Notes under the pieces: generated by a model
The model's input: only the letters and a program-made list of their open reading frames with translations
Database searches by the model: none
What the model was told of the DNA's origin: nothing
Part shown: one piece after another, positions 23,351 to 30,124 of the stretch
Numbering within the stretch: the first letter of the stretch is position 1
Layout: every line of letters starts with the position of its first letter
Assembly: GCF_002379095.1 (NCBI RefSeq)
Contig: NZ_NBZV01000006.1
Coordinates: 1-64,000, forward strand
DNA from: Polaromonas sp. AER18D-145
GTDB taxonomy: Bacteria > Pseudomonadota > Gammaproteobacteria > Burkholderiales > Burkholderiaceae_C
Length of the DNA stretch: 64,000 bases
Direction: 5' to 3'
Made by a program: the position numbers and the translations under genes

Positions 23351-24037
23351 ATGGATAACACTTACGGCCAGTTTTGCACCGTTGCGCGTGGCGCCGAGGC
23401 GTTGTGCCAGCAATGGACACCCCTGATCGTGCGCGAACTGCTGTGTGGCAGCAGGCGCTTCAATGACCTGCACCGCGGCGTTCCCCGAATGTCCACCAGC
23501 CTCCTGGTGCAGCGGCTGCGCCACCTCGAGGAGATCGGCGTGGTCCGACGTTCGGCAGGGGGCAAGGTCCGCGATTACAGCCTGACGGAAGCCGGCGAGG
23601 AACTTCGGCCCATCGTCATGGCCCTGGGCCACTGGGGCGCTCGCTGGATCGGCAGCCGCCTGCGTGACGATCAGCTGGACGCAGGATTCCTCATGTGGGA
23701 CATCCGGAGGTTTGTGCAGCTGCCGGAGTTTCCGCCTTACCCCGTGGTCATCCACTTCGCGTTCCGGGACGCCCGGCCGGGCGAGCGTCGATGGTGGCTG
23801 GTGGTCGAGCAGGGCACCTCGGATTTGTGCCGCGACGACCCCGGTCGGGAATTGACACTGGTCGTGGATTGCACCGTGCGCGCACTGACCGAGGTGTGGA
23901 CAGGCGACCGCACGCCCGGCGAAGTCCTGCGCACGCAGGAGTTGCGGGTGGACGGCGCTGCGCGGGATGCCCAGCAGTTATGGCGTTGGTTGGGCGCAAG
24001 CGTGTTCGCCCCCACCCGACGCACAGTGCTCAAATAG
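23351..24037 (+). CDS. HxlR family winged-helix transcriptional regulator
   Basis: The 228-residue product begins MDNTYGQFCTVARGAEALCQQWTPLIVRELLCG, the typical HxlR N-terminus with a conserved Cys. The wing follows (RFNDLHRGVPRMSTSLLVQRLRHLEEIGVVRR). The C-terminal 110 residues form an extra domain that may bind a ligand. It is divergent from the nitrilase gene with 104 bases between the starts, so it probably controls that operon. Confidence 0.88.
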   Translation: MDNTYGQFCTVARGAEALCQQWTPLIVRELLCGSRRFNDLHRGVPRMSTSLLVQRLRHLEEIGVVRRSAGGKVRDYSLTEAGEELRPIVMALGHWGARWIGSRLRDDQLDAGFLMWDIRRFVQLPEFPPYPVVIHFAFRDARPGERRWWLVVEQGTSDLCRDDPGRELTLVVDCTVRALTEVWTGDRTPGEVLRTQELRVDGAARDAQQLWRWLGASVFAPTRRTVLK

Positions 24038-24191
24038 CGCAGACTCGACTGCGACGAGGCAAATCTGCGGGTCGTACTTCCGCAGGACCCTGCCGATGCA
24101 GTGGATGGAAGGGCCAGTGCCCACCGCATGAACGAATGCATCCTTTCAGACTTCGCTTTGGTGTCATGACGCCCCAGCGGCCCGGTTCGCC

Positions 24192-24225
24192 GAGCTGCAT
24201 CGCCAGCGCGCTGGCGATGCAGCTC
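24192..24225. repeat. 34-base perfect palindrome
   Basis: GAGCTGCATCGCCAGCG is followed directly by its exact reverse complement, so there is no loop. No poly-T follows, so it does not look like an ordinary terminator. Confidence 0.9.
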
Positions 24226-24606
24226 AATCCCAATCAAGCACTACGCCGATCGATGAACCTTGCAATCCCGGACTTCCTGAATTTGATGGGTACGTCGGTA
24301 GGGGCAGGTCACTTTCGTCAACCAACAGATTAACGAGGCAGGCACAAAAATGCGGCCCCTCAAAAGACCGCTTTTTTTCTTCCTGGTTCAGTTTCTGACG
24401 TTCACGTCAGACAACGCTGCCTGCCCGTGGTCTGCGCGGCTGTAGACCATGACAGGCCGGTTCAGATCGATTGACGCCACACCTGCTGAGCTCAGCGGAA
24501 GTGAGCCCAGGCTGGCGGGCAGCCGGCTGGGACCATGAAGTGAAGACGGCCATGTGGACTGACCTTGACCATTGGCGCCCGGTCATGAAAGTGCAGAATA
24601 AGTGTA

Positions 24607-24625
24607 TATTCGAAATCATTGAATA
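24607..24625 (+). promoter_or_regulatory. Candidate ArsR/SqrR-type operator
   Basis: TATTC (24607-24611), nine bases, then GAATA (24621-24625) form an inverted repeat 33 bases before the ArsR start. ATTC...GAAT half-sites recall those of sulfide-responsive SqrR/BigR regulators, so autoregulation is likely. Confidence 0.5.
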
Positions 24626-24658
24626 ACGACCGTAACCTTTAGGGCTAACGCGACATGT

Positions 24659-25006
24659 ATGAGCAAGCTTGCAAGCCGAACAAACACACCACCCCTTACC
24701 GAGTCGGATCAGGTTTTTGAGTCTGCTGCCGAACTTTTTCGGGCGATGTCTGCGCCGATGCGGCTGAAAATCATCAGCAGCCTATGCAATGGCGAGAAAA
24801 ACGTGAGCCAGCTGCTCGCGGAAGTCGACACCACCCAGCCCAATATGTCTCAGCATCTGAATACGCTTTATCAAAGCGGTGTCATTGGCAAACGCCGTGA
24901 AGGCGTCCAGATTTTTTACCGCATCATCAACGATCGCGTGGTGACCCTCTGCCGGGCCATATGCACCCAGATCGCGATCGAGACGGATTATGAAAAAGGC
25001 CGGTGA
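24659..25006 (+). CDS. ArsR-family thiol-sensor repressor (SoxR/SqrR/BigR-like)
   Basis: The 115-residue winged-helix repressor contains the recognition segment TTQPNMSQHLNTLYQSGVIGKRREG. Cys43 (SSLCNGEKN) and Cys98/Cys102 (LCRAICTQ) occupy the places used by the persulfide-sensing cysteines of SqrR/BigR proteins, while the metal-binding box of arsenic sensors is absent. It is the first gene of the sulfur cluster and has a palindrome in its promoter. It probably represses sulfur-oxidation genes until polysulfide or persulfide appears. It ends 9 bases before the convergent DsrE gene. Confidence 0.85.
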   Translation: MSKLASRTNTPPLTESDQVFESAAELFRAMSAPMRLKIISSLCNGEKNVSQLLAEVDTTQPNMSQHLNTLYQSGVIGKRREGVQIFYRIINDRVVTLCRAICTQIAIETDYEKGR

Positions 25007-25015
25007 GACCAGGGC

Positions 25016-25465
25016 TCACGGCTTGATGTAGACGAAGCCTTCCCTGGCTTGCAGTGTGGCTGCTTCTGAAACGCCTGAAGGAACAATTTTTGCTTCCATG
25101 AGCAGCTTGTCCGGCGAGATGTTGAGCGCGGTCAGGGTGTTGTTGCATACCCGGAATTCCACACCACGGTCTGCCAGCGTACTGACGGCGGAGCTGAACT
25201 CACGGCCGCGGCTGTCTTTCGCATCCTGCAGCAGGAAATCAATGCCAGGGCCGTTGGTGACGACCACGATCCTGGCTTTCGGGTCGGCATCCAGATGGTT
25301 CTGAATGTTGTTCAGTGCGGCGACGGCAGTGTCGATGCCCGTGGTGATGTGATAGACCGCCTTGACCGGTTGGGGCGCCCGGGCGCTTTGATTGGTGGTG
25401 GCGCAGCCCGAGAGGGTACTGGCAGCGAACACTGCGATCGCCAGGGAAAAAATAAGTTTGTGCAT
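25016..25465 (-). CDS. DsrE/DsrF-like lipoprotein
   Basis: The 149-residue product has a lipoprotein signal peptide ending LSGC (Cys20) and a DsrE-like Rossmann domain (VYHITTGIDTAVAALNNIQNHLDADPKARIVVVTNGPGIDFLL). It carries one conserved Cys in EFRVCNNTLTALNI. DsrE-type proteins carry sulfane sulfur on such a cysteine. Export and lipidation imply a periplasmic sulfur carrier, perhaps receiving sulfur from the flavocytochrome encoded just upstream; this link is inferred. A terminator separates it from that gene. Confidence 0.82.
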   Translation of the reverse strand: MHKLIFSLAIAVFAASTLSGCATTNQSARAPQPVKAVYHITTGIDTAVAALNNIQNHLDADPKARIVVVTNGPGIDFLLQDAKDSRGREFSSAVSTLADRGVEFRVCNNTLTALNISPDKLLMEAKIVPSGVSEAATLQAREGFVYIKP

Positions 25466-25474
25466 GAATCGTCC

Positions 25475-25507
25475 TCAAAAAAATAAATCCCCGGCAAGGG
25501 CCGGGGA
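25475..25507 (-). terminator. Intrinsic terminator between the flavocytochrome gene and the DsrE-like gene
   Basis: Read on the minus strand, an 8-bp stem TCCCCGGC/GCCGGGGA (25507-25500 with 25495-25488) with a four-base loop is followed by ATTTATTTTTTT. It lies about 40 bases after the stop of the upstream gene, so the DsrE gene is either attenuated or has its own promoter. Confidence 0.8.
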
Positions 25508-25543
25508 AGATGGAGGGTGAAGGCAAACAAGTTGCCAACATCC

Positions 25544-26821
25544 TTACAGTAGCGTATCGGCCCAGATGTTCTGTGCCCAGTTCCAGGCGTACACGCCTTC
25601 CAGCTCATTGGGCGCGGCAGACACGCCACCCGAACCGGCCACCGTTTTGAAGGTTTTTTCGGCGGCCACATACTGGTGCACAGACGCCACGTGAACGACC
25701 AGCTTGTCATTGACGAAGCTGTAGCAGGTGTTGGTCAGCACCGGATTCGGGTTGACCTCGATGCCTGAGAGCTGTGCCACCACGGCCGCAGCCACGACCT
25801 TGCCATGCGAGTTGGCCATGTGGCCGGACTTGGGCATCAGTGGGGCTGAGAGTGTTGAATCGCCGATGATGTGAACGTCCTTGGCGGCGGTGGATTCAAA
25901 CGTCAGGTAGTTGACATCGCACCAGCGTTTGTTGGCATTGGCCAGGCCGGACCGCACGGCAATGGCGCCGGCACTCATGTCCGGCAGTACGTTGAGCACC
26001 TGGGCCCTGACGTCGTCTTGAACATCGAACTTGACCGTGTTTGTCCGCGCATCGACCGCCATGGCCTTGTGCCCGCCACGGTATTCCAGCATGCCCTGGT
26101 AGTTCTCGGCCCAGAACTTCTTGAACAGTGGCCCCTTGGAGGTGACGTCCGGATTGGCATCCAGAATCAGGACCTTTGATTTCGGCTTGGCCTTCTTGAA
26201 GTAGCTGGCCACCTGGCTGGCGCGTTCATAGGGCCCGGGGGGGCAGCGGTAGGGGGCCAGGGGGATAGTGATGGCATACACACCGCCGTCGGGCATGGCT
26301 TCGAGCTGGCGGCGCAGTGCCAGGGTTTCCGGGCCCGCTTTCCAGGCCTGCAAAATCTGTCCCGCCGCATTGGCGGCCTGCAGGCCGCCAATGCTGTCCC
26401 ACATCAGGTCGATGCCGGGAGACAGGATCAGCTTGTCATAGCCGATGGTGGCGCCACTTGCCAGTGTCACGGTTTTTTTGGCGGCATCGATGCTGCTGAC
26501 CATGTCCTTGACAACGGTGACACCGTGTTTGCCGCTGAGCTTGTTGTAGGGCGTGGTGATGTCGCCCATGGTCCTGGAGCCGCCCAGCACCAGATTGGAG
26601 ATCGGGCAGGAAACGAAGTTGGTGTTGGGCTCGACCATCACCACATCGATCTTGTAGTTCGACAACAGGCGCACATACTTGGCCGCTGTCGCGCCGCCGT
26701 AGCCGCCGCCAATGACGAGTACCTTGGCCCGGTTGGGAATGCGGCCCGTGGTGGCGCAGCCGACCATGCTGCCCAGTGTGCCGAGGGCCAGGGATGCCTG
26801 AACAAAATCGCGTCTTTTCAT
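25544..26821 (-). CDS. soxF: Flavocytochrome c sulfide dehydrogenase, flavoprotein subunit
   Basis: This FAD enzyme oxidises sulfide to sulfur or polysulfide in the periplasm and passes electrons to its cytochrome partner. The 425-residue product has a Tat-type leader (MKRRDFVQASLALG) with a possible lipobox Cys22, the FAD motif VLVIGGGYGGATAAKYV, the VEPNTNFVSCPISNLVLGG segment carrying a redox cysteine, and the C-terminal FCSD-specific domain (YSFVNDKLVVHVASVHQY). The cytochrome gene lies 14 bases upstream. Also known as fccB. Confidence 0.92.
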   Translation of the reverse strand: MKRRDFVQASLALGTLGSMVGCATTGRIPNRAKVLVIGGGYGGATAAKYVRLLSNYKIDVVMVEPNTNFVSCPISNLVLGGSRTMGDITTPYNKLSGKHGVTVVKDMVSSIDAAKKTVTLASGATIGYDKLILSPGIDLMWDSIGGLQAANAAGQILQAWKAGPETLALRRQLEAMPDGGVYAITIPLAPYRCPPGPYERASQVASYFKKAKPKSKVLILDANPDVTSKGPLFKKFWAENYQGMLEYRGGHKAMAVDARTNTVKFDVQDDVRAQVLNVLPDMSAGAIAVRSGLANANKRWCDVNYLTFESTAAKDVHIIGDSTLSAPLMPKSGHMANSHGKVVAAAVVAQLSGIEVNPNPVLTNTCYSFVNDKLVVHVASVHQYVAAEKTFKTVAGSGGVSAAPNELEGVYAWNWAQNIWADTLL

Positions 26822-26835
26822 GATGTTCCTCCGGC

Positions 26836-27156
26836 TTATCGCTTGGTCGCGGCGAAATAGGTGGCGATGCTGTCGATCTGCTGATCGGTGAAGCCCTTGC
26901 TGAGCTGGTGCATCACCGTGGCTGGACGCGAGCCATCCTTGAAGGCATTGAATTGCATGATCATGTAGCTCTTGGGCATGCCGACCAGCGAGGGGATGGC
27001 CGAGCCATCCACCGTGCGGCCATCGGTGCCATGGCAGTTGGCGCAGGTTGCGGCAAGGGCGCGTGTGTGCAGGGTGGCGCTTGCATCCTGAGCCACCGTG
27101 GCACTTGCCGCGCCTCCCATGAGCAATGCCGCGGCAAGGTGAATCTTGATGCGCAT
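26836..27156 (-). CDS. Cytochrome c subunit of flavocytochrome c (SoxE/FccA-like)
   Basis: The 106-residue product has a cleavable signal peptide (MRIKIHLAAALLMGGAASATVAQ), one haem c motif CANCH and a late Met in the ligand region (ATVMHQLSKGF). Its position directly before the flavoprotein gene, with 14 bases between, identifies it as the electron-accepting subunit. I chose the ATG at 27156 because the signal peptide begins there; the longer frame adds 32 unrelated residues. A CTTATATTAATG-like motif lies 31 bases upstream. Confidence 0.88.
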   Translation of the reverse strand: MRIKIHLAAALLMGGAASATVAQDASATLHTRALAATCANCHGTDGRTVDGSAIPSLVGMPKSYMIMQFNAFKDGSRPATVMHQLSKGFTDQQIDSIATYFAATKR

Positions 27157-27248
27157 GGCTGGTCTCCTCTGTGAGATATCAATCAGCATGAATATAGCGA
27201 ATGAATGACCCGAAGTACCGCGGGTAAACACGCACAGCCTGCGGCGGC

Positions 27249-28343
27249 TCAAGGCGCCGTCAGGGCGGGCCGTCCGATGGCCATGCGCTGGCCGATGGGC
27301 TTGCCGTCAAGCAGGCGATCCGTCAGGCCTGCGCCGGCCCACATGCCGACCAGGGCGATCCAGGCCGTCAAGGCGAAAATGGCCCCTCCGGTGATGCCGG
27401 CGCCGACGGCACATCCGCCTGCCAGCATGGACCCAAACCCCATGAGGACGGCGCCCGCGATATAGCGGCGCATGCCGTAGCCGTCGGTGAATCCTTCCAG
27501 CTTCAGGTCCTTTCCGACCCAGGCGCCGATGAACGAACCTATGAACACGCCAGGCAGCAAACCAAAGTCAAACCCGATCGCCGGGGCCGGCGAAGACAGT
27601 ACCCGCATCAGCCATTCCGCGGAAGGACCGCTGAAGGTCAGGCCCTGAACCTGCACCACCTGAAAGGAGCTGGCGGACACGAGGTAGGTGTAGCCCCAGC
27701 CCGCGGCCACCATCAGGCCTGCACCGATGCCGCCAATCCATTTCCACAGACCCCAGCCGCTTCGTACCGAGAAGAAAAGCGCTGCCGCAAGCCACACCAG
27801 GCCAAAAAGAAGTCCACCCCAGTGGCCTGCGCCGGTGATGGCCAGCAGGTCACGCGAGGGGCCGCCGTCCACCGTCCACCAAGCGCTGATGGCGTTGCGC
27901 AGGGGGGCCAGCGATCCAGAGAGCGAAGCCTGCGCGGTGACGGCAAAGATCAGTCCTGACAGCAGTGCCCGCAAATTTCCGTTCGCCGACAAAATCAGCA
28001 AACGACTGGCACAGCCCCTGGTCATGATCATGCCGGCGCCAAACAGCAGGCCGCCGATCAGCGCCCCCGAGAGACTGCCGCGCGCGGCGATCTGGCGCGC
28101 CGTGCTCACGTCCAGTGACTGCGTCAGGATGAGAAGTTGAACGCCAACCACGGCACTTGAAAATGCCAGCAGCCATACGGAGAGCTTCTCGCCGAATTTT
28201 CGATGCCAGAACTCGATGGCGGCTGCCCGCAGGCAAAACTTCGACCGCTGGGCAAAAAAGCCAAAAAGGACGCCAATGACGAGCCCTCCAATGGCCAGCG
28301 CCGCGCTTTCCCCGTAGCGCTCAAGAAGGGTTGCCAAGTTCAT
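27249..28343 (-). CDS. soxT: YeeE/YedE family sulfur transporter (SoxT-like)
   Basis: This polytopic inner-membrane protein of about 364 residues is of the YeeE/YedE (DUF395) family, known to import thiosulfate or related sulfur compounds. Conserved cysteine-glycine motifs are seen in MTRGCASRLL and GGCAVGAGITGG; at least nine hydrophobic segments are apparent. I prefer ATG 28343 (with GGA eight bases upstream) over a TTG at 28355. It heads a minus-strand group with the flavocytochrome genes and is divergent from soxH. Confidence 0.87.
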   Translation of the reverse strand: MNLATLLERYGESAALAIGGLVIGVLFGFFAQRSKFCLRAAAIEFWHRKFGEKLSVWLLAFSSAVVGVQLLILTQSLDVSTARQIAARGSLSGALIGGLLFGAGMIMTRGCASRLLILSANGNLRALLSGLIFAVTAQASLSGSLAPLRNAISAWWTVDGGPSRDLLAITGAGHWGGLLFGLVWLAAALFFSVRSGWGLWKWIGGIGAGLMVAAGWGYTYLVSASSFQVVQVQGLTFSGPSAEWLMRVLSSPAPAIGFDFGLLPGVFIGSFIGAWVGKDLKLEGFTDGYGMRRYIAGAVLMGFGSMLAGGCAVGAGITGGAIFALTAWIALVGMWAGAGLTDRLLDGKPIGQRMAIGRPALTAP

Positions 28344-28369
28344 GACGGTTTCCAATAATTCAGTATTAG

Positions 28370-28381
28370 CTTATATTAATG
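28370..28381 (+). promoter_or_regulatory. CTTATATTAATG motif upstream of soxT
   Basis: This site matches exactly the one at 33518-33529 and closely those at 53744-53755 and 27187-27198, all just upstream of sulfur genes. It is flanked by TTAGC...GCTAA half-sites here. It is a candidate operator for the ArsR repressor. Confidence 0.5.
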
Positions 28382-28414
28382 CTAAGTTCAGTGAGGCTTT
28401 TGTCTCTTGATCTT

Positions 28415-28483
28415 GCTCAAGCTCAAGCTCAAGCTCAAGCTCAAGCTCAAGCTCAAGCTCAAGCTCAAGCTCAAGCTCAAGCT
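28415..28483 (+). repeat. Hexanucleotide microsatellite (GCTCAA) x 11.5
   Basis: GCTCAA is repeated eleven times without a mismatch, followed by GCT. It lies between the divergent soxT and soxH genes, ending 53 bases before the soxH start. Open frames across it on both strands (Leu-Lys or Glu-Leu repeats) are artefacts. Confidence 0.97.
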
Positions 28484-28536
28484 CTCGATCCGGGTGGGCG
28501 AGCTGGGCGATCGATACACTCCTGCTGAGGACACGT

Positions 28537-29496
28537 ATGGCGATGACGAGAATGTTTTTTTGGCGGCACGGCCTGGGCGCGCTTTTGGCGGCGCTGAGCG
28601 CCTTGACGGCCCATGCTGACGCAGTGCCCGCCATGGCTGCGCACAAGGTGTCGCCTTCTGCGTGGTATGTCGAGGGCGTGTCGGCCCTGGGCTCGCCGGC
28701 CAACCAGAACTTCATTTCCAACGCGGGGTTCGTGGTGACGCCGGCAGGCGTGGTGGTGATCGATGCGCTGGGATCGCCTGCACTGGCGACCCGCCTCCTC
28801 GCCGAGATACGCAAGGTGACGTCGCAACCGGTCACGCATGTGATCGTGACGCACTACCATGCAGATCACATCTACGGCCTGCAGACCTTCAAGGCGCAGG
28901 GGGCTCGCATCATCGCGCACGTTGCTGCGAAGGCGTATCTGAATTCGGAGACGGCCCGGTTGCGGCTGGACACTTCGCGCCAGGAACTTGCGCCCTGGAT
29001 CGATGCCCAGACGCGGCTGGTGGAGGCCGACGAGTGGATCGACAAGGACAAGGAACTGGTGGTGGGCGGCGTGCGTTTCCAGCTCAAACACGTGGGCCCC
29101 TCGCATACCCTGGAAGACCTGGCGATCTACATGCCCTCGGAAAAGGTGCTTTTCGCTGGCGACCTGGTCTTTCGCAGCCGCATTCCGTACGTCGGTCAGG
29201 CCGACAGCCGGCACTGGATCGTCGCGCTCGACGATCTGCTCGCGTTTGACACGACCGTCATCGTGCCTGGCCACGGGCCGCTGTCTTCCGAGGCACGCAA
29301 GGACATGCAGCTGACACGCGACTACCTCGTCTACCTGCGGACGGCGATGGGAGAGGCCGCCAGGAATCTCGAACCCTTTGAAGAAGCCTACAAGGCCACC
29401 GACTGGACGCAGTTTGAACACCTGCCGCTGTTTCGCGTCGCCAACCGCATGAACGCCTACAACACTTACCTGCTCATGGAGCGCGAAGCAAAATGA
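28537..29496 (+). CDS. soxH: SoxH-like metallo-beta-lactamase-fold hydrolase
   Basis: The 319-residue product has a signal peptide (HGLGALLAALSALTAHADA) and the binuclear metal motif THYHADHIYG of the metallo-beta-lactamase fold, plus later ligands in VGPSHTLEDL and VPGHGP. SoxH proteins are encoded near sox genes, and their periplasmic reaction, possibly thiol-ester or persulfide hydrolysis, is not settled. It overlaps soxW (ATGA). A GCTCAA microsatellite lies in its 5' region. Confidence 0.85.
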   Translation: MAMTRMFFWRHGLGALLAALSALTAHADAVPAMAAHKVSPSAWYVEGVSALGSPANQNFISNAGFVVTPAGVVVIDALGSPALATRLLAEIRKVTSQPVTHVIVTHYHADHIYGLQTFKAQGARIIAHVAAKAYLNSETARLRLDTSRQELAPWIDAQTRLVEADEWIDKDKELVVGGVRFQLKHVGPSHTLEDLAIYMPSEKVLFAGDLVFRSRIPYVGQADSRHWIVALDDLLAFDTTVIVPGHGPLSSEARKDMQLTRDYLVYLRTAMGEAARNLEPFEEAYKATDWTQFEHLPLFRVANRMNAYNTYLLMEREAK

Positions 29497-29981
29497 AGGC
29501 GCGTTCCGCCCTCCGCGCCCCGCCGCGCCGGCATTGGCTGGTGGCTGCCGCATCCCTGCTTCTGCTGCCCGGTGTGAAGGCTGCCGGGCTGCCCGCGTTG
29601 CCTGCTTCCCGTTCGCTGGCCGATGAGTTGCGCGTTGCCTTGCGCGCCGACAAGCCCCTGGTGGTGATGGTCAGCCTTGAGGGCTGCGCGTTTTGCCGGG
29701 CGGTGCGGGAAAGCCATCTGGTACCGATGCGCGGGCAAGAGGGTCTTGCGGTGGTGCAGGTGGACATGCGCAGCCGGCAATTGACCCGCGACTTCAGTGG
29801 CGGGCAAATGACGCACGATGAGCGGGTCCGGGCGTGGAACGTCAAAGTGGCGCCGACGCTGCTCTTCATCGGGCGGGACGGGGCGGAGGTTGCCGAGAGG
29901 CTGTCCGGGTACTCGCCAGATTTTTACAGTTTTTATCTGGCCGAGCGATTGGCACAGGCCCGGGCTCGACTGCGGGCCTGA
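29493..29981 (+). CDS. soxW: Periplasmic thioredoxin-like protein SoxW
   Basis: The 162-residue product has an N-terminal signal sequence (WLVAAASLLLLPGVKAAG) and a thioredoxin fold with active-site CAFC in SLEGCAFCRAVRESHL, followed by the cis-Pro loop VAPTLLFIGRDG. It probably keeps a Sox-pathway thiol, such as that of SoxY, reduced. Its start overlaps the soxH stop (ATGA), so the two are co-translated. The downstream gene is convergent. Confidence 0.86.
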   Translation: MKARSALRAPPRRHWLVAAASLLLLPGVKAAGLPALPASRSLADELRVALRADKPLVVMVSLEGCAFCRAVRESHLVPMRGQEGLAVVQVDMRSRQLTRDFSGGQMTHDERVRAWNVKVAPTLLFIGRDGAEVAERLSGYSPDFYSFYLAERLAQARARLRA

Positions 29982-30124
29982 GCGGTGGGCGGAACGCCAT
30001 CCTTGAAACGTGGGCCGCCCAGCAGCCTGTCGGGCTTTGGATGCCAGAGGCCGCTCTTGAATTTGCAGATTATCGGGACCGTTTCCATTGGGCTGGCGCC
30101 CTGTTTTTCCCCGCGCTCAGGCTT

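Larger units (their letters stand above)
24038..24658 (+). other. Long non-coding stretch between the nitrilase island and the sulfur cluster
   Basis: No supported gene is present. The stretch holds a 34-base perfect palindrome (24192-24225), a weak hairpin with A and T tracts (24346-24378), a small palindrome CTGACGTTCACGTCAG (24395-24410) and the promoter/operator of the ArsR gene. It may be the seam between two accessory regions. Confidence 0.6.

Noticed and set aside
19816..24658. Possible genomic island ended by a duplicated tRNA-Phe 3' end
   Set aside because: I looked for a second copy of the tRNA 3' sequence downstream and saw none, and there is no integrase gene.
28371..28835. Open frames through the GCTCAA tract giving Leu-Lys or Glu-Leu repeats
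   Set aside because: They are by-products of a six-base repeat that contains no stop codon; neither has a plausible start or homologue-like region.
30081..30108. GGGC-TGGC-GCCC with a T-run between soxW and the DUF3422 gene
   Set aside because: The stem is only four base pairs, too weak to list as a terminator, though it may contribute to one.
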